From Altererythrobacter sp. XM-24bin4 (GTDB lineage: Bacteria > Pseudomonadota > Alphaproteobacteria > Sphingomonadales > Sphingomonadaceae): DNA of 64,000 nt. Under the pieces are notes generated by a model. It ran no database searches. It was not told the DNA's origin and saw only the letters and a list, made by a program, of their open reading frames with translations. The position numbers and the translations under genes were made by a program. Below are positions 1-10,946 of the stretch, piece after piece (the stretch's first letter is position 1; each line of letters opens with the position of its first letter). The stretch lies in NCBI GenBank assembly GCA_003149575.1, contig QCWG01000001.1, positions 1,556,334-1,620,333 on the forward strand. Reading direction: 5' to 3'.

Positions 1-434
1 TCGGCACCAATTCGGATTGCTATGACCGCTTCATGGTGCGCGTGAAGGAGATTTACGAAAGCGCCAAGATCATCAAGCAATGTCTCGCAGATATGCCCGA
101 GGGGCCGATTGCGAGCGATGACGGCAAGGTTTCACCGCCGAAGCGCGGCGAGATGAAGCAATCGATGGAAGCGCTTATCCACCACTTCAAGCTCTATACA
201 GAGGGCTTCCATGTGCCCGAAGGCGAAGTTTATGTCGCGACCGAAAGCCCGAAGGGCGAGTTCGGCGTTTATCTCGTCAGCGATGGCACTAATCGGCCAT
301 ACCGCTGCAAGATCCGCCCGACGGCATTCTCGCACCTGCAGGCAATGGACTTCATGAGCAAGGGCCACATGCTGCCTGACGCGACCGCCATTCTCGGCGC
401 AATCGATGTCGTATTCGGGGAGTGTGACCGCTAA
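1..434 (+). CDS. nuoD: NADH-quinone oxidoreductase subunit D, 3' part
   Basis: This is the C-terminal end of the 49-kDa subunit of complex I, which sits in the peripheral arm and helps form the quinone site. The frame is already open at base 3 and the start lies outside the window. The visible part contains the YDRF-(M)VRV stretch and the terminal segment ending in DVVFGECDR, which closes NuoD proteins with the DxxFGxxDR signature. Its TAA stop shares one base with the nuoE start, so the two are translationally coupled. nuoA-C presumably lie upstream. Confidence 0.95.
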   Translation, partial: GTNSDCYDRFMVRVKEIYESAKIIKQCLADMPEGPIASDDGKVSPPKRGEMKQSMEALIHHFKLYTEGFHVPEGEVYVATESPKGEFGVYLVSDGTNRPYRCKIRPTAFSHLQAMDFMSKGHMLPDATAILGAIDVVFGECDR

Positions 435-1102
435 TGGCTGACCGTACTCCCGCACCCGACAACCCCGAACTGCGTGAGCGCTGGGGCAATTTCTCTTTCA
501 CCGACGCAAACCGCAAGAAAGCTGATTGGCACATCGCGAAGTATCCGGAAGGTCGCCAGAAATCGGCGGTGATGCCGCTGCTCGATCTGGCTCAGCGTCA
601 GGTTGGCGAAGAAACCGATACGCAGGGCTGGCTGCCGCTGCCGGTGATCGAATATGTCGCCGACTATCTCGACATGCCGGTGATCCGCGTGCTCGAAGTC
701 GCGACCTTTTACTTCATGTACAATATGAAGCCGGTCGGCAAATATCACGTGCAGGTTTGCGGCACGACGCCGTGCATGCTGCGTGGCTCGGATGGCCTGT
801 TCGAGACCTGCAAGAAACGCGGCATGAAGAAGGGCCAAGTGTCCAAAGATGGCCTTTGGACGCTAACCGAGGTTGAATGCATGGGCAATTGCGCGACCGC
901 GCCAATGGTCCAGATCAATGATGACAATTACGAAGATTTGACGCCAGAGCGTCTCGATGCGGTGCTCGATGCGCTGGCCAAGGGTGAGCAGCCCAAAACT
1001 GGCACGCAAGAACCCGGCCGCCACACGTCAGAGCCTGCGAACGCCCTAAGTAATCTGAAAGAGATGGTCACCGAGAACCACGATTACAGGGGGGATTGGT
1101 GA
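434..1102 (+). CDS. nuoE: NADH-quinone oxidoreductase subunit E (24-kDa 2Fe-2S subunit)
   Basis: This is the thioredoxin-fold subunit of the complex I NADH-dehydrogenase module. It binds the N1a [2Fe-2S] cluster. The four ligands are visible as Cys109 and Cys114 (CGTTPC) and Cys149 and Cys153 (CMGNC). At 222 residues it is longer than typical NuoE (about 160-170), because of a polar C-terminal tail after residue 180. ATG at 434 overlaps the nuoD stop by one base. In many genomes nuoF follows directly, but here three tiny membrane ORFs intervene. Confidence 0.96.
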   Translation: MADRTPAPDNPELRERWGNFSFTDANRKKADWHIAKYPEGRQKSAVMPLLDLAQRQVGEETDTQGWLPLPVIEYVADYLDMPVIRVLEVATFYFMYNMKPVGKYHVQVCGTTPCMLRGSDGLFETCKKRGMKKGQVSKDGLWTLTEVECMGNCATAPMVQINDDNYEDLTPERLDAVLDALAKGEQPKTGTQEPGRHTSEPANALSNLKEMVTENHDYRGDW

Positions 1103-1266
1103 TCAGTAAGTACATTACACCCGTGTTGGCAGTGATTGTCGGCATGTTGGCCAGTTTTGGCCTGCAGGAAGCGGGTATTGAATCGCTTTGGGCCAAGGTT
1201 ACTGGCGTTGTTGTCGCTATCGTCGCGTTCTTTGTGATCGGGTACATAAGGGCATCTCGGGCATGA
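1099..1266 (+). CDS. small membrane protein, unknown, between nuoE and nuoF
   Basis: This is a 55-codon ORF starting with GTG at 1099, overlapping the nuoE stop by 4 bases (GTGA). A strong purine-rich Shine-Dalgarno AGGGGGGA (1088-1095) sits four bases upstream. The product begins VISKYITPVLAV and contains two hydrophobic stretches (about residues 5-20 and 35-50) separated by a short amphipathic loop. It ends in a basic IRASRA tail, as expected for a two-helix inner-membrane hairpin. I do not recognise a family. Its stop overlaps the next ORF start (ATGA), which supports real translation. A role in complex I assembly is only a guess from position. Confidence 0.6.
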   Translation: MISKYITPVLAVIVGMLASFGLQEAGIESLWAKVTGVVVAIVAFFVIGYIRASRA

Positions 1267-1445
1267 ACGGGGCTGTTCTGACATTGATGATCGCTGGTCT
1301 CGTCGGCTTTGGTGCGGGCGCGTATCTCGCCGCGACTGGCAGCCGCGAAGTAGGTATCATCCTGATGGGCGGCGGACTGTTGTTTCAAGTGCTGACGCTG
1401 CGCCAGCTGCGCGCGGCCAAGAAGGGTGCCCATGATGATCGGTAA
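1263..1445 (+). CDS. small membrane protein, unknown, between nuoE and nuoF
   Basis: This 60-residue ORF starts at the ATG at 1263, which overlaps the previous stop by 4 bases. A longer in-frame reading from 1188 exists but would run through the preceding ORF. The product has two hydrophobic segments (about residues 4-24 and 31-48) and a basic tail [12 protein letters not shown], fitting a two-pass membrane hairpin with both ends in the cytoplasm. No known domain is recognised. It lies inside a complex I operon and overlaps the following small ORF by 14 bases. Confidence 0.6.
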   Translation: MNGAVLTLMIAGLVGFGAGAYLAATGSREVGIILMGGGLLFQVLTLRQLRAAKKGAHDDR

Positions 1446-1596
1446 GTCTAAGCGCATGGAGAAGGCAGGCGGACCGGCTATGGTTATCCTTGGCGCTGTA
1501 TTCATGGGGACATCTCAGGTCGCTTTGGGCGCGGCGTTTCTCGCGATTGGGGCCGCACTGATCACTAAACAGAAGAAGACTGACGATGCTGGCTGA
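1432..1596 (+). CDS. small membrane protein, unknown, immediately before nuoF
   Basis: This 54-residue ORF starts at ATG 1432 (or the adjacent ATG 1435). A GAAGGG Shine-Dalgarno ends about six bases before the start. It overlaps the preceding ORF by 14 bases and nuoF by 11 bases. The product has a basic N-terminus ([13 protein letters not shown]), two Gly/Ala-rich hydrophobic segments and a charged tail KQKKTDDAG, so it looks like a small helical hairpin. No family is recognised. Three consecutive overlapping membrane mini-ORFs make chance unlikely. Confidence 0.55.
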   Translation: MMIGKSKRMEKAGGPAMVILGAVFMGTSQVALGAAFLAIGAALITKQKKTDDAG

Positions 1597-2878
1597 TAAG
1601 GATCGCATCTTTACCAATGTCTACGGGTTCCAGCCGTGGAACCTGCCTGCTGCGCAAAAGCGCGGCGATTGGGACAATACGAAGAAACTGCTCGAGCGCG
1701 GGCAAGAAGCAATCATCGAGGAAATCAAGGACTCCGGCCTGCGCGGTCGGGGCGGGGCGGGTTTCCCTACCGGCCTCAAATGGTCCTTCATGCCGAAGGA
1801 AAGCAAGGACGGTCGTCCGAGCTTCCTCGTCATCAATGCTGACGAATCCGAGCCGGGTTCGTGCAAAGACCGCGAGATCATCCGCCACGATCCGCACAAG
1901 CTGATCGAAGGCGCGCTGGTTGCCGGTTTCGCCATGCGCGCGCGTGCGGCGTACATTTACATTCGCGGCGAGTATATCCGCGAAGCCGAAACGCTGCAGG
2001 CGGCGGTTGACGAAGCCTATGACGCGGGCCTTATCGGCAAAAACGCCAGCGGCTCTGGCTATGACTTCGATGTATTCATGCATCGCGGTGCGGGCGCCTA
2101 TATCTGCGGTGAAGAAACCGCGATGATCGAAAGCCTTGAGGGCAAGAAGGGTCAACCGCGCCTGAAGCCGCCATTCCCGGCAGGCGCAGGCCTCTATGGC
2201 TGCCCGACCACGGTCAACAATGTCGAAAGCATTGCTGTAGTGCCCACGATCCTGCGTCGCGGCGCAAGCTGGTTCAACAGCTTCGGGCGCGAGAACAACA
2301 AAGGCACCAAGCTGTTCCAGATCAGCGGGCATGTCGAAAGGCCCTGCGTGGTCGAAGAAGCGATGAGCATTCCGTTCAAGGAGCTGATTGAGAAGCATTG
2401 CGGCGGCATCACTGGCGGTTGGGACAATTTGCTGGCGGTGATTCCGGGTGGTTCCTCGGTCCCATTGGTTCCTGCGAAGGAAATTATGGACGCACCGATG
2501 GACTTTGACGGTTTGCGTGAACTTGGCTCCGGCTTGGGTACGGCCGCCGTTATCGTCATGGACAAATCGACCGATATCGTCGGTGCGATCAGCCGCTTGA
2601 GCTATTTCTACAAGCACGAAAGCTGCGGCCAGTGCACCCCGTGTCGCGAGGGCACAGGCTGGATGTGGCGGATGATGGAGCGCCTGCGCACCGGCGATGC
2701 AGCGATCGAGGAAATCGATATGCTGCAGCAGGTCACCAAACAGGTTGAAGGCCACACCATCTGCGCGCTGGGCGATGCAGCGGCATGGCCGATCCAGGGT
2801 CTGATCCGCCATTTCCGCCCAGAGCTGGAGCGCCGGATCCACGAGCATAATGCGAAGTTCCAGGAGGCCGCTGAGTAA
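1586..2878 (+). CDS. nuoF: NADH-quinone oxidoreductase subunit F (51-kDa, NADH/FMN subunit)
   Basis: This subunit oxidises NADH with bound FMN and passes electrons to the N3 [4Fe-4S] cluster. The 430-residue length is normal. Visible signatures are the nucleotide/FMN glycine-rich [10 protein letters not shown] at residues 54-63, [12 protein letters not shown] near residue 180, and the cluster ligands Cys347, Cys350 and Cys353 (CGQCTPC) with Cys393 (TICALGD). The ATG at 1586 lies within the end of the preceding small ORF. Its TAA overlaps the nuoG start by one base. Confidence 0.97.
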   Translation: MLADKDRIFTNVYGFQPWNLPAAQKRGDWDNTKKLLERGQEAIIEEIKDSGLRGRGGAGFPTGLKWSFMPKESKDGRPSFLVINADESEPGSCKDREIIRHDPHKLIEGALVAGFAMRARAAYIYIRGEYIREAETLQAAVDEAYDAGLIGKNASGSGYDFDVFMHRGAGAYICGEETAMIESLEGKKGQPRLKPPFPAGAGLYGCPTTVNNVESIAVVPTILRRGASWFNSFGRENNKGTKLFQISGHVERPCVVEEAMSIPFKELIEKHCGGITGGWDNLLAVIPGGSSVPLVPAKEIMDAPMDFDGLRELGSGLGTAAVIVMDKSTDIVGAISRLSYFYKHESCGQCTPCREGTGWMWRMMERLRTGDAAIEEIDMLQQVTKQVEGHTICALGDAAAWPIQGLIRHFRPELERRIHEHNAKFQEAAE

Positions 2879-4893
2879 TGCCTAAGGTCACCGTAGACGG
2901 ACAGGAAATCGAGGTTCCCGCGGGCACGACTGTGCTGCAGGCGTGCGAGATGGCGGGCAAGGAAATACCGCGCTTCTGTTACCACGAACGTTTAAGTATC
3001 GCCGGTAACTGCCGGATGTGCTTGGTGGAAGTGAAGCCCGGGCCGCCCAAGCCGCAGGCCTCTTGCGCGCTGCCGACCGGCGAAGGTCAGGAAATCCGCA
3101 CGGATACACCGATGGTGAAGACCGCGCGCGAAGGCGTGATGGAGTTCCTGCTTATCAATCACCCGCTCGATTGCCCGATTTGCGATCAGGGCGGCGAATG
3201 CGATTTGCAAGATCAGGCGGTGGCCTATGGCAGGGGTGGTTCGCGCTACGAAGAAAACAAGCGCGCCGTCACCGAGAAGTATATGGGGCCATTGATCAAG
3301 ACGATCATGACCCGCTGCATTCACTGCACCCGCTGTGTGCGTTTCAGCGAGGAAATCGCGGGCGTGGACGAGATCGGCGCCCTCTATCGCGGCGAGGATA
3401 TGCAGATCACCACCTATCTGGAGCAGGCGGCGGCGCATGAAATGAGCGCCAATGTGATCGACCTGTGCCCGGTGGGTGCGCTCACATCGCGTCCCTATGC
3501 GTTTGAAGCGCGCCCGTGGGAGCTGAAGAAGACGCTCAGCATCGACGTTTCTGACGCCGTTGGCGCGAATATCCGGATCGACAGCCGTGGCCGCGAAGTG
3601 ATGCGCGCACTTCCGCGTATCAATGACGACGTCAATGAAGAATGGATTTCGGACAAGGCACGCTATCAGGTCGATGGCCTGACCAAGCGGCGCTTGGACA
3701 AGGTCTTCATGCGCAAACGTGGCGGTTTGAAGCCTGCGACGTGGGAAGAGGCCTTCAAAGCGATCGCCAAGCAGCTCAAAGGCGCGAAGTCGTCCATCGC
3801 GGCTGTCGCAGGCGACATGGTCGATTGTGAGACGATGTTTGCGGCGAAATCGCTGCTGAAAGCTTGCGGTTCGACCCTGGTCGAAGGTCGCCAGACTGGC
3901 ATGGACTATGACGTGTCGAACCTTGCGGCAGTCAATTTCAATTCAACGCTGGCCGGTATCGAAACGGCCGACGCAATCCTGATCGTGGGCAGCCACGTGC
4001 GCTGGGAAGCGCCATCGGTGAATGTTCGCTTGCGCAAGGCGGTGAAGAACGGCGCGAAGGTCTATGTGATCGGCCCAGAGTGGGAGACGACGTTCCACGC
4101 CACCTTCCTGGGCGCGGACCTCTCTGTGCTGTCGAACCTGCCGAGCGATCTGGTCGAGCATTTCCACGAGGCAGAACGTCCCGCAATCATCATGGGCGGC
4201 GCGGCGCTGGCGAGGGGTGCGCTCCATGCGGGCCTCGCGGCTGCTGAGCAGTTGAAGGTCGTTCGCGAGGGCTGGAACGGTTTCAACGTGCTGCACTTCT
4301 CTGCTGCACGCATGGGCGGGCTGATGCTCGGCTTTGCGCAAAAGGGCGGCATGAAGGACATTGCAGCGGCTTCGCCCAAGGTGATCCTGTCGCTCGGCGC
4401 GGACGAGATGAATTTCGAGCCTTATGCGGACAGCCTGAAGGTCTATATCGGGCACCACGGTGACAAGGGCGCGCATGCGGCCGACATCATCCTGCCCGCG
4501 GCGAGCTACGTAGAGAAAGATGGCACCTACGTTAACACAGAGGGCCGGGTGCAGTTCGCAGAGAAAGCCGTGTTCGCGCCGGGTGATGCGCGCGAAGACT
4601 GGACAATTCTGCGCGCATTGGCCGATGCGCTAGGCGTTAATGTCGGCTTTGACAGCGTTGGCGAATTGCAAAGCGTAATGATCGCCGAAGTGCCTGCGCT
4701 GGGCGAAGAAGGCTTGGCCGATTACGGCACGCTACCTGCTGCGCCATCCGGCGCGAAGGTCGAAGGCGTGATCGAGGCCTATCCGATCAAGGATTTCTAC
4801 CTGACCAACCCGATCGCCCGCGCGAGCGCGGTGATGCAGCGATGCTCGGCAGAACTGCTTCACGGTGATGAACTGAAGGAAGCGGCAGAGTGA
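2878..4893 (+). CDS. nuoG: NADH-quinone oxidoreductase subunit G (75-kDa Fe-S subunit)
   Basis: This is the largest peripheral-arm subunit and carries the Fe-S chain from NuoF/NuoE towards NuoI. An N-terminal ferredoxin-like domain has Cys34, Cys45, Cys48 and Cys63. It is followed by the [18 protein letters not shown] region (N5 cluster, His plus three Cys) and a 4Fe-4S motif [10 protein letters not shown] with a later CPVGAL. After residue 220 comes a molybdopterin-oxidoreductase-like domain that is structural in complex I. The 671 residues match the short alphaproteobacterial/mitochondrial type rather than the roughly 900-residue enterobacterial form. It overlaps nuoH by 4 bases. Confidence 0.97.
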   Translation: MPKVTVDGQEIEVPAGTTVLQACEMAGKEIPRFCYHERLSIAGNCRMCLVEVKPGPPKPQASCALPTGEGQEIRTDTPMVKTAREGVMEFLLINHPLDCPICDQGGECDLQDQAVAYGRGGSRYEENKRAVTEKYMGPLIKTIMTRCIHCTRCVRFSEEIAGVDEIGALYRGEDMQITTYLEQAAAHEMSANVIDLCPVGALTSRPYAFEARPWELKKTLSIDVSDAVGANIRIDSRGREVMRALPRINDDVNEEWISDKARYQVDGLTKRRLDKVFMRKRGGLKPATWEEAFKAIAKQLKGAKSSIAAVAGDMVDCETMFAAKSLLKACGSTLVEGRQTGMDYDVSNLAAVNFNSTLAGIETADAILIVGSHVRWEAPSVNVRLRKAVKNGAKVYVIGPEWETTFHATFLGADLSVLSNLPSDLVEHFHEAERPAIIMGGAALARGALHAGLAAAEQLKVVREGWNGFNVLHFSAARMGGLMLGFAQKGGMKDIAAASPKVILSLGADEMNFEPYADSLKVYIGHHGDKGAHAADIILPAASYVEKDGTYVNTEGRVQFAEKAVFAPGDAREDWTILRALADALGVNVGFDSVGELQSVMIAEVPALGEEGLADYGTLPAAPSGAKVEGVIEAYPIKDFYLTNPIARASAVMQRCSAELLHGDELKEAAE

Positions 4894-5939
4894 CCGAATT
4901 CTTCCAATCCCTCGGCATGAGCTACGAATGGGCGTGGTTCGTTGCCACGGTCAGCGGTATTCTGCTGATCGCATTCCCGGTGATGCTCGCGGTGGCGATG
5001 ATCATCTATATGGACCGTAAGGTGCTGGGCGCAGTCATGATGCGGCGCGGGCCCAATGTGGTCGGCCCGTTCGGCCTGCTGCAGAGTTTTGCAGATGGCC
5101 TGAAGGTATTCCTGCAGGAAACCATCATCCCCAGCGCCGCGAACAAGGGCATTTTCCTGCTCGCGCCGATCGTGACCTTTACCGTCGCGCTCGCCGCATG
5201 GGCGGTGATTCCGTTCGACGCACATATGGTGCTGGCAGACATCAATGTCGGCCTACTCTACATTCTCGCGATCAGTTCGCTGGGTGTTTACGGCGTGGTG
5301 ATGGCGGGCTGGGCATCGAACTCGAAATATCCGTTCTTCTCCGCAATGCGCGCCGCTGCACAGATGATCAGCTACGAAGTTTCGATCGGCTTCATCCTGG
5401 TCTGCGTGGTTCTGTGGGCGGGCACATTCAACTTGAACGGTATTATCGAGGCACAGCGCGGACACGGCCTCGGCTTCGTCAACGGGTTCTTCTTTAACCC
5501 GCTGCTGTTCCCGATGTTCGTGGTGTTCTTCATCAGCTGTCTGGCGGAAACCGCACGCGCACCGTTTGACCTGACCGAGGCCGAGTCAGAGCTCGTCGCC
5601 GGTTTCCAGACCGAATACAGCTCTATGAGCTTCGCGCTGTTCTGGCTTGGCGAATATGCCAACATCCTGTTGATGTGCATGCTCTGCGCGATCCTGTTCA
5701 TGGGTGGCTGGCTGCCGCCGGTTGAGTGGGCGCCGCTCTATGCGGTGCCAGGCATCATCTGGCTGCTGGGCAAGACCCTGCTCTTCTTCTTCCTGTTCAG
5801 CTGGATTTGGGCTACCGTTCCGCGCTTCCGCTATGACCAATTGATGCGTCTGGGCTGGAAAGTCTTCCTGCCGATGAGCCTGATCTTTGTTGCGGTCATT
5901 TCCGGCTACCTCATGGCTACGGGGCATTTTGTAAAATGA
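4890..5939 (+). CDS. nuoH: NADH-quinone oxidoreductase subunit H
   Basis: This is the membrane subunit that contacts the peripheral arm and shapes the quinone entry channel. The 349 residues form about eight transmembrane helices. Family signatures include the acidic loop around [20 protein letters not shown] and the [15 protein letters not shown] segment near residue 50. GTG at 4890 overlaps the nuoG stop by 4 bases, and the 3' end overlaps nuoI by 4 bases. Confidence 0.97.
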   Translation: MTEFFQSLGMSYEWAWFVATVSGILLIAFPVMLAVAMIIYMDRKVLGAVMMRRGPNVVGPFGLLQSFADGLKVFLQETIIPSAANKGIFLLAPIVTFTVALAAWAVIPFDAHMVLADINVGLLYILAISSLGVYGVVMAGWASNSKYPFFSAMRAAAQMISYEVSIGFILVCVVLWAGTFNLNGIIEAQRGHGLGFVNGFFFNPLLFPMFVVFFISCLAETARAPFDLTEAESELVAGFQTEYSSMSFALFWLGEYANILLMCMLCAILFMGGWLPPVEWAPLYAVPGIIWLLGKTLLFFFLFSWIWATVPRFRYDQLMRLGWKVFLPMSLIFVAVISGYLMATGHFVK

Positions 5940-6424
5940 GCACCGTCACACATCTCATCAAAAGTTTTACCCTTTGGGAATTCCTGAAGGCGCATGCGCT
6001 GACGCTGAAGTATTTCTTCAAGCCTAAGTTCACGATCAACTATCCGTTCGAGAAGAACGCGCTTTCTCCGCGTTTCCGCGGGGAGCATGCGCTACGCCGT
6101 TATCCCAATGGCGAGGAACGCTGCATCGCGTGCAAGCTGTGCGAAGCGGTATGCCCGGCGCAAGCGATCACCATCGAGAGCGAGCCGCGTGACGATGGCA
6201 GCCGCCGCACCACGCGCTATGACATCGACATGACGAAATGCATCTACTGCGGCTTCTGTCAGGAAGCCTGCCCGGTGGATGCGATCGTTGAAGGTCCGAA
6301 CTTCGAATACGCCACCGAAACACGTGAGGAGCTGCTCTACGACAAGGCGAAGCTGCTGGCCAACGGGGACAAGTGGGAACGTGCAATTGCCGCGAACCTT
6401 GAAGCCGATGCGCCGTATCGCTAA
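5936..6424 (+). CDS. nuoI: NADH-quinone oxidoreductase subunit I (2 x 4Fe-4S)
   Basis: This ferredoxin-like subunit carries clusters N6a and N6b. The two complete ligand sets are [12 protein letters not shown] and [12 protein letters not shown]. An N-terminal amphipathic segment ([13 protein letters not shown]) anchors it to the membrane arm. Length of 162 residues is typical for alphaproteobacteria. The ATG overlaps the end of nuoH by 4 bases. A 27-base gap containing AAGAGAAACAGGGG precedes nuoJ. Confidence 0.97.
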   Translation: MSTVTHLIKSFTLWEFLKAHALTLKYFFKPKFTINYPFEKNALSPRFRGEHALRRYPNGEERCIACKLCEAVCPAQAITIESEPRDDGSRRTTRYDIDMTKCIYCGFCQEACPVDAIVEGPNFEYATETREELLYDKAKLLANGDKWERAIAANLEADAPYR

Positions 6425-6451
6425 CCGCCGCCGCGAAGAGAAACAGGGGTC

Positions 6452-7075
6452 ATGATACAAACCTTAGCCTTTTACCTGTTCGCAGGTTTGATGATCGGCA
6501 GCGCGCTGCTGGTGATCACCGCACGCAATCCGGTGCACTCCGTGCTCTGGCTCATCCTCGCATTCTTCAATGGTGCGGGCTTGATGGTGCTGGTGGGTGC
6601 TGAATTTATCGCGATGCTGCTGGTGATTGTTTACGTTGGCGCAGTGGCGGTGCTTTTCCTGTTCGTGGTGATGATGCTCAACATCGATTTCGCCGCTATG
6701 AGGGCGGGTTTCATCAACAACTTCCCGCTTGGCCTGCTCGTCGCGCTGATCCTTTTTGCAGAGCTGTTCATCGGGATCGTGGCTTACAATGCAGGCGGGC
6801 TGGAGCTGGGAACGCCCAATGGCACTGCTGCACAGCCGCTGGGCATGAGCAATATCGAGGCGATCGGCGCGCTGCTATATGGCCGTTATATTTTCCTGTT
6901 CGAAGTGGCGGGCATCATCCTGCTCGTGGCAATGATCGGCGCTATTGTGCTGACCCATCGTAAGCGTCCGGACAACGCCCGCGCGCGACAAGATATCGGC
7001 AAGCAAATCCGCCGTCGTCCCGAAGATGCGACAGTCATGAAGAACCCTGAAACGGGCAAGGGGGTCGAGCTGTGA
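6452..7075 (+). CDS. nuoJ: NADH-quinone oxidoreductase subunit J
   Basis: This is the ND6-like membrane subunit, with five predicted transmembrane helices in 207 residues. The conserved third helix region reads [20 protein letters not shown] and contains the pi-bulge segment seen in ND6 proteins. The C-terminal tail after residue 170 is long and basic. ATG at 6452 follows an AGGGG Shine-Dalgarno. The stop overlaps the nuoK GTG start by 4 bases. Confidence 0.95.
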   Translation: MIQTLAFYLFAGLMIGSALLVITARNPVHSVLWLILAFFNGAGLMVLVGAEFIAMLLVIVYVGAVAVLFLFVVMMLNIDFAAMRAGFINNFPLGLLVALILFAELFIGIVAYNAGGLELGTPNGTAAQPLGMSNIEAIGALLYGRYIFLFEVAGIILLVAMIGAIVLTHRKRPDNARARQDIGKQIRRRPEDATVMKNPETGKGVEL

Positions 7076-7377
7076 TCGGCATCGAGCATTATATCACCGT
7101 CAGCGCGATCCTGTTTGTGCTGGGCGTGATGGGCATTTTTATCAATCGCAAGAATGTGATCGTCATCCTGATGTCGGTCGAGCTGATCCTGCTTGCAGTG
7201 AATATCAACTTGGTTGGTTTCAGCGCTTTCATGAATGATCTGGTGGGTCAGATCTTCGCGATGTTCGTGCTGACCGTCGCTGCTGCAGAAGCGGCTATCG
7301 GACTGGCGATTTTGGTCATCTATTTCCGTAACCGCGGCACTATCGCGGTCGACGATGCGACGCAGATGAAGGGATAA
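7072..7377 (+). CDS. nuoK: NADH-quinone oxidoreductase subunit K
   Basis: This is the ND4L-like subunit: 101 residues and three transmembrane helices. The two conserved membrane glutamates of the family are visible in [11 protein letters not shown] and in [15 protein letters not shown] at 7072 overlaps nuoJ by 4 bases. Six bases separate it from nuoL. Confidence 0.96.
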   Translation: MIGIEHYITVSAILFVLGVMGIFINRKNVIVILMSVELILLAVNINLVGFSAFMNDLVGQIFAMFVLTVAAAEAAIGLAILVIYFRNRGTIAVDDATQMKG

Positions 7378-7383
7378 GACCAA

Positions 7384-9390
7384 GTGCATCCGATCCTTCT
7401 CATCGTATTCCTGCCCTTGCTCGCGGCTATCGTCGCGGGGCTGGGTAATCGCATGCTTGGCAATACAATTGCCAAGTCGCTGACCACAGGCGCGCTTTTC
7501 ATCAGCTGTATCCTAAGCTGGCCGATCTTCGTCGGCTTTCTTACTGGCAGCATGGAGGCGAGCGTCGTTCCAGTCCTGAAATGGGTGGAGAGCGGCACGC
7601 TATCGTTTGACTGGGCTCTGCGTGTTGATGCGTTGACTGCGGTCATGCTGGTGGTGATCACCACGGTATCTGCACTCGTTCACCTGTATAGCTGGGGCTA
7701 TATGGAGGAAGACCCGGATCAGCCGCGCTTCTTCGCGTACCTTTCGCTGTTCACCTTCGCGATGTTGATGCTGGTAACGGCGGACAACCTCGTTCAGATG
7801 TTCTTCGGTTGGGAAGGGGTTGGCCTCGCATCCTATCTGCTGATCGGTTTCTGGTTCAAGAAACCCAGCGCCAATGCCGCCGCGATCAAGGCCTTTGTCG
7901 TCAACCGCGTGGGCGACCTTGGCTTTATGCTCGGCATTTTCGGAACGTGGTTGGTGTTTCAGACCACGTCGATCCCGGAAATCCTCGCGGTAGCCCCCGG
8001 AATGACCGGTTCGACCATCGGGTTCTTGGGCTACCGGATGCACACGATGGATATTCTGTGCGTGCTATTGTTCATCGGTGCGATGGGTAAATCCGCGCAG
8101 CTGGGTCTGCACACTTGGTTGCCGGACGCAATGGAAGGTCCGACGCCGGTTTCTGCGTTGATCCACGCCGCGACCATGGTAACCGCGGGCGTATTCATGG
8201 TGTGCCGCCTTTCGCCGATGTTCGAAGCAGCCCCAGTGGCGCTCAGCATGGTGATCTTCGTCGGCGCCGCGACATGTTTCTTCGCGGCCACTATCGGCAC
8301 CACGCAGTGGGACATCAAGCGGGTGATCGCGTACTCGACCTGCTCTCAGTTGGGCTACATGTTCTTTGCAGCGGGTGTGGGCGCCTATGGCGCGGCTATG
8401 TTCCACCTGTTCACGCACGCGTTCTTCAAGGCACTGCTGTTCCTCGGTGCAGGCTCCGTGATCCACGCGATGCATCACGAGCAGGACATGCGCTATTACG
8501 GTGGCCTTCGTAAGAAGATCCCGCTCACATTCTATGCAATGATGGCCGGCACGCTCGCGATCACCGGCGTGGGTGTATTGGGCGTCTTTGGTTTCGCAGG
8601 TTTCTATTCGAAAGATGCGATTCTCGAGGCGGCATTTGCGCGCGGCACCGATATGGCAATGTTCGCTTTCTGGGCTGGCGCTGTGGCAGCACTGTTGACC
8701 AGCTTCTACAGCTGGCGCCTGGTGTTCCTGACCTTCTACGGCAAGCCGCGCTGGATCGAGAGCGAGCATATTCAGCACTCAGTGCACAAGACACCGGAAG
8801 AGGCAGGTGAGGACACGACAGGCGGCTATCACCCGCATGAAAGCCCGATTTCGATGCTGATCCCGCTGGGTGTGTTGACCGTGGGCGCAATCTTCGCTGG
8901 CTACGTCTTCAAATATCCGTTCATCGATGGGTCTGCTGAAGCTGTGAACGGCGCGTTCTGGGGGGGCTCGATCTATTTCAACGAGAACCTTATCCATGCG
9001 CTGCACGCCGTACCGACATGGGTGAAGCTGACCGCGACATTCGTGATGATAGTGGGCTTTGTCACAGCATGGTTCGCTTACATCAAAGACACATCAATCC
9101 CGGGCAAGTTCGTGGAGCAATTCCGCGTCATTCACCGCTTCGTTTACAACAAGTGGTACTTTGACGAGCTCTATCATCTCGTCTTCGTGAAACCGGCTTT
9201 CTGGCTTGGCCGCATCTTCTGGAAGAAGGGCGATGAAGGCACGATCGACCGCTTCGGTCCGAACGGTGCCGCATGGCTGGTTCAGCGTGGCGCTCTCGTC
9301 GCGAAGAAGGTGCAGTCCGGTTATCTCAATAGCTACGCGCTGATCATGCTGCTCGGCCTGGTCGCGGCAATTACATGGGTCCTGTTCTGA
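7384..9390 (+). CDS. nuoL: NADH-quinone oxidoreductase subunit L (antiporter-like)
   Basis: This is the distal antiporter-like subunit of the membrane arm, thought to translocate protons. It has 668 residues with the proton-conducting core (about residues 60-480) and the C-terminal long lateral helix extension. Recognisable segments are [40 protein letters not shown] (split across one helix boundary) and [15 protein letters not shown] His/Glu-rich cytosolic or periplasmic loop follows residue 455. The start is GTG at 7384. Confidence 0.97.
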   Translation: MHPILLIVFLPLLAAIVAGLGNRMLGNTIAKSLTTGALFISCILSWPIFVGFLTGSMEASVVPVLKWVESGTLSFDWALRVDALTAVMLVVITTVSALVHLYSWGYMEEDPDQPRFFAYLSLFTFAMLMLVTADNLVQMFFGWEGVGLASYLLIGFWFKKPSANAAAIKAFVVNRVGDLGFMLGIFGTWLVFQTTSIPEILAVAPGMTGSTIGFLGYRMHTMDILCVLLFIGAMGKSAQLGLHTWLPDAMEGPTPVSALIHAATMVTAGVFMVCRLSPMFEAAPVALSMVIFVGAATCFFAATIGTTQWDIKRVIAYSTCSQLGYMFFAAGVGAYGAAMFHLFTHAFFKALLFLGAGSVIHAMHHEQDMRYYGGLRKKIPLTFYAMMAGTLAITGVGVLGVFGFAGFYSKDAILEAAFARGTDMAMFAFWAGAVAALLTSFYSWRLVFLTFYGKPRWIESEHIQHSVHKTPEEAGEDTTGGYHPHESPISMLIPLGVLTVGAIFAGYVFKYPFIDGSAEAVNGAFWGGSIYFNENLIHALHAVPTWVKLTATFVMIVGFVTAWFAYIKDTSIPGKFVEQFRVIHRFVYNKWYFDELYHLVFVKPAFWLGRIFWKKGDEGTIDRFGPNGAAWLVQRGALVAKKVQSGYLNSYALIMLLGLVAAITWVLF

Positions 9391-10946
9391 TGGAAGGCTT
9401 TCCAATCCTTTCCGCAATGCTGCTGGTCCCGTTGATTGCGGGTATCGCGTGTTTCTTTCTTGAGGCGCAGGCGGCGCGCATGACTGCGTTGGTCGCGACG
9501 CTGGTCAATCTGGCGCTCGGCATTGTGCTGTGGGTCAACTACGACATCGGTGGCGCGCAGTGGCAGTTTACCGAAACCGCGCCGTTGTTCGCGGGCTTCG
9601 AATACGCGCTTGGAATTGATGGTATCGCGCTGATGCTGATCATGCTCAGCGTATTACTTATGCCGATCTGTATCCTTGCCAGTTGGGAGGCGATCCAGAA
9701 GCGCGTTGGAGAGTACATGGCTGCGTTCCTGATCATGGAAGTCCTGATGATCGGCGTCTTTGCCGCGCAGGACATGTTCCTGTTCTACATCTTCTTTGAA
9801 GCTGGCCTGATCCCGATGTATCTGATCATCGGCGTGTGGGGCGGGGACAACCGCATTTACGCGAGCTATAAATTCTTCCTCTACACTTTGCTCGGCTCGG
9901 TACTGATGCTGATCGCAATGTTCTGGATGGTGAACACTGCGGGCACGTCGGACATTCCGACATTGATGCAGTATGACTTCGATCCGAAGGCACAATTCTG
10001 GCTGTTTCTGGCCTTCTTCGCCAGCTTTGCAGTCAAGATGCCGATGTGGCCGGTGCACACCTGGCTGCCCGATGCGCACGTTCAGGCGCCGACTGCCGGT
10101 TCAGTCATTCTGGCGGGCGTTTTGTTGAAGCTTGGCGGATATGGCTTCATCCGGTTCAGCCTGCCGATGTTCCCGGAAGCAAGCGCACAACTGGCGTGGT
10201 TGATCTTCGCACTGTCGATGATTGCCGTGGTGGTGACCAGCCTGATTGCGCTGGTTCAGCACGATATGAAAAAGCTGATTGCCTATTCCTCAGTCGCGCA
10301 CATGGCGATCGTGACAGCCAGCTTGTTTGCGTTCAACGTGCAAGGGCTGGAAGGCGCGATGATGATCATGCTCGGCCACGGTCTTGTCTCTGGCGCGCTG
10401 TTCCTCTGCGTGGGTGTTATCTACGACCGTCTGCATACGCGCGAGATTTCGCGTTACGGCGGCCTCAGCATCAACATGCCGTATTACGCGCTTTTCTTCC
10501 TGCTGTTCACGATGGCTAGCATCGGCTTGCCGGGAACCAGCAACTTTGTCGGCGAATTCCTTGCGCTGGCAGGGATCTACAAGATTTCGACCTGGGTCGC
10601 CTTTGTGTGCACCACGGGCATCATTCTGGGCGCAGGCTATATGCTGTATCTGTATCGCCGTGTTGCTTTCGGCGAGCAAAAAAACGCCGATGCCGCCTCC
10701 ATGCTTGATCTGGACAAGCGTGAATGGATCATGCTCGCACCGATCGCTGCGGCCGTGCTGTGGATGGGTGTGTACCCTGAAAGCTTCCTTGCACCTATGC
10801 GGCAGGATATTGCGGCGCTTGAAGCCCGCCTTGCGCGCGCGGCCCCAGAAGGAGATAGCCAGCTAGTGATTGGCCAGCCGACCGGCGTGATCGCCAATGA
10901 AATGTCGCATGACAGCGAAGAACACGGAACGGAGGGAGCCCACTAA
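9390..10946 (+). CDS. nuoM: NADH-quinone oxidoreductase subunit M (antiporter-like)
   Basis: This is the ND4-like antiporter subunit, about 518 residues and 14 transmembrane helices. The conserved core includes FYIFFEAGLIPMYLIIG, PVHTWLPDAHVQAPT and the HDMKKLIAYSSVAHM segment. I chose ATG 9390, which overlaps the nuoL stop (TGATG), over the in-frame ATG at 9375 that lies within nuoL and adds only five residues. The C-terminal 40 residues are polar and variable. The end overlaps the nuoN start by one base. Confidence 0.95.
   Translation: MEGFPILSAMLLVPLIAGIACFFLEAQAARMTALVATLVNLALGIVLWVNYDIGGAQWQFTETAPLFAGFEYALGIDGIALMLIMLSVLLMPICILASWEAIQKRVGEYMAAFLIMEVLMIGVFAAQDMFLFYIFFEAGLIPMYLIIGVWGGDNRIYASYKFFLYTLLGSVLMLIAMFWMVNTAGTSDIPTLMQYDFDPKAQFWLFLAFFASFAVKMPMWPVHTWLPDAHVQAPTAGSVILAGVLLKLGGYGFIRFSLPMFPEASAQLAWLIFALSMIAVVVTSLIALVQHDMKKLIAYSSVAHMAIVTASLFAFNVQGLEGAMMIMLGHGLVSGALFLCVGVIYDRLHTREISRYGGLSINMPYYALFFLLFTMASIGLPGTSNFVGEFLALAGIYKISTWVAFVCTTGIILGAGYMLYLYRRVAFGEQKNADAASMLDLDKREWIMLAPIAAAVLWMGVYPESFLAPMRQDIAALEARLARAAPEGDSQLVIGQPTGVIANEMSHDSEEHGTEGAH

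Noticed and set aside
1565-2848. 427-codon open frame on the - strand opposite nuoF
   Set aside because: It is the antisense shadow of a highly conserved gene in G+C-rich DNA. Its product has no recognisable family, and nuoF on the + strand has all its cofactor ligands.
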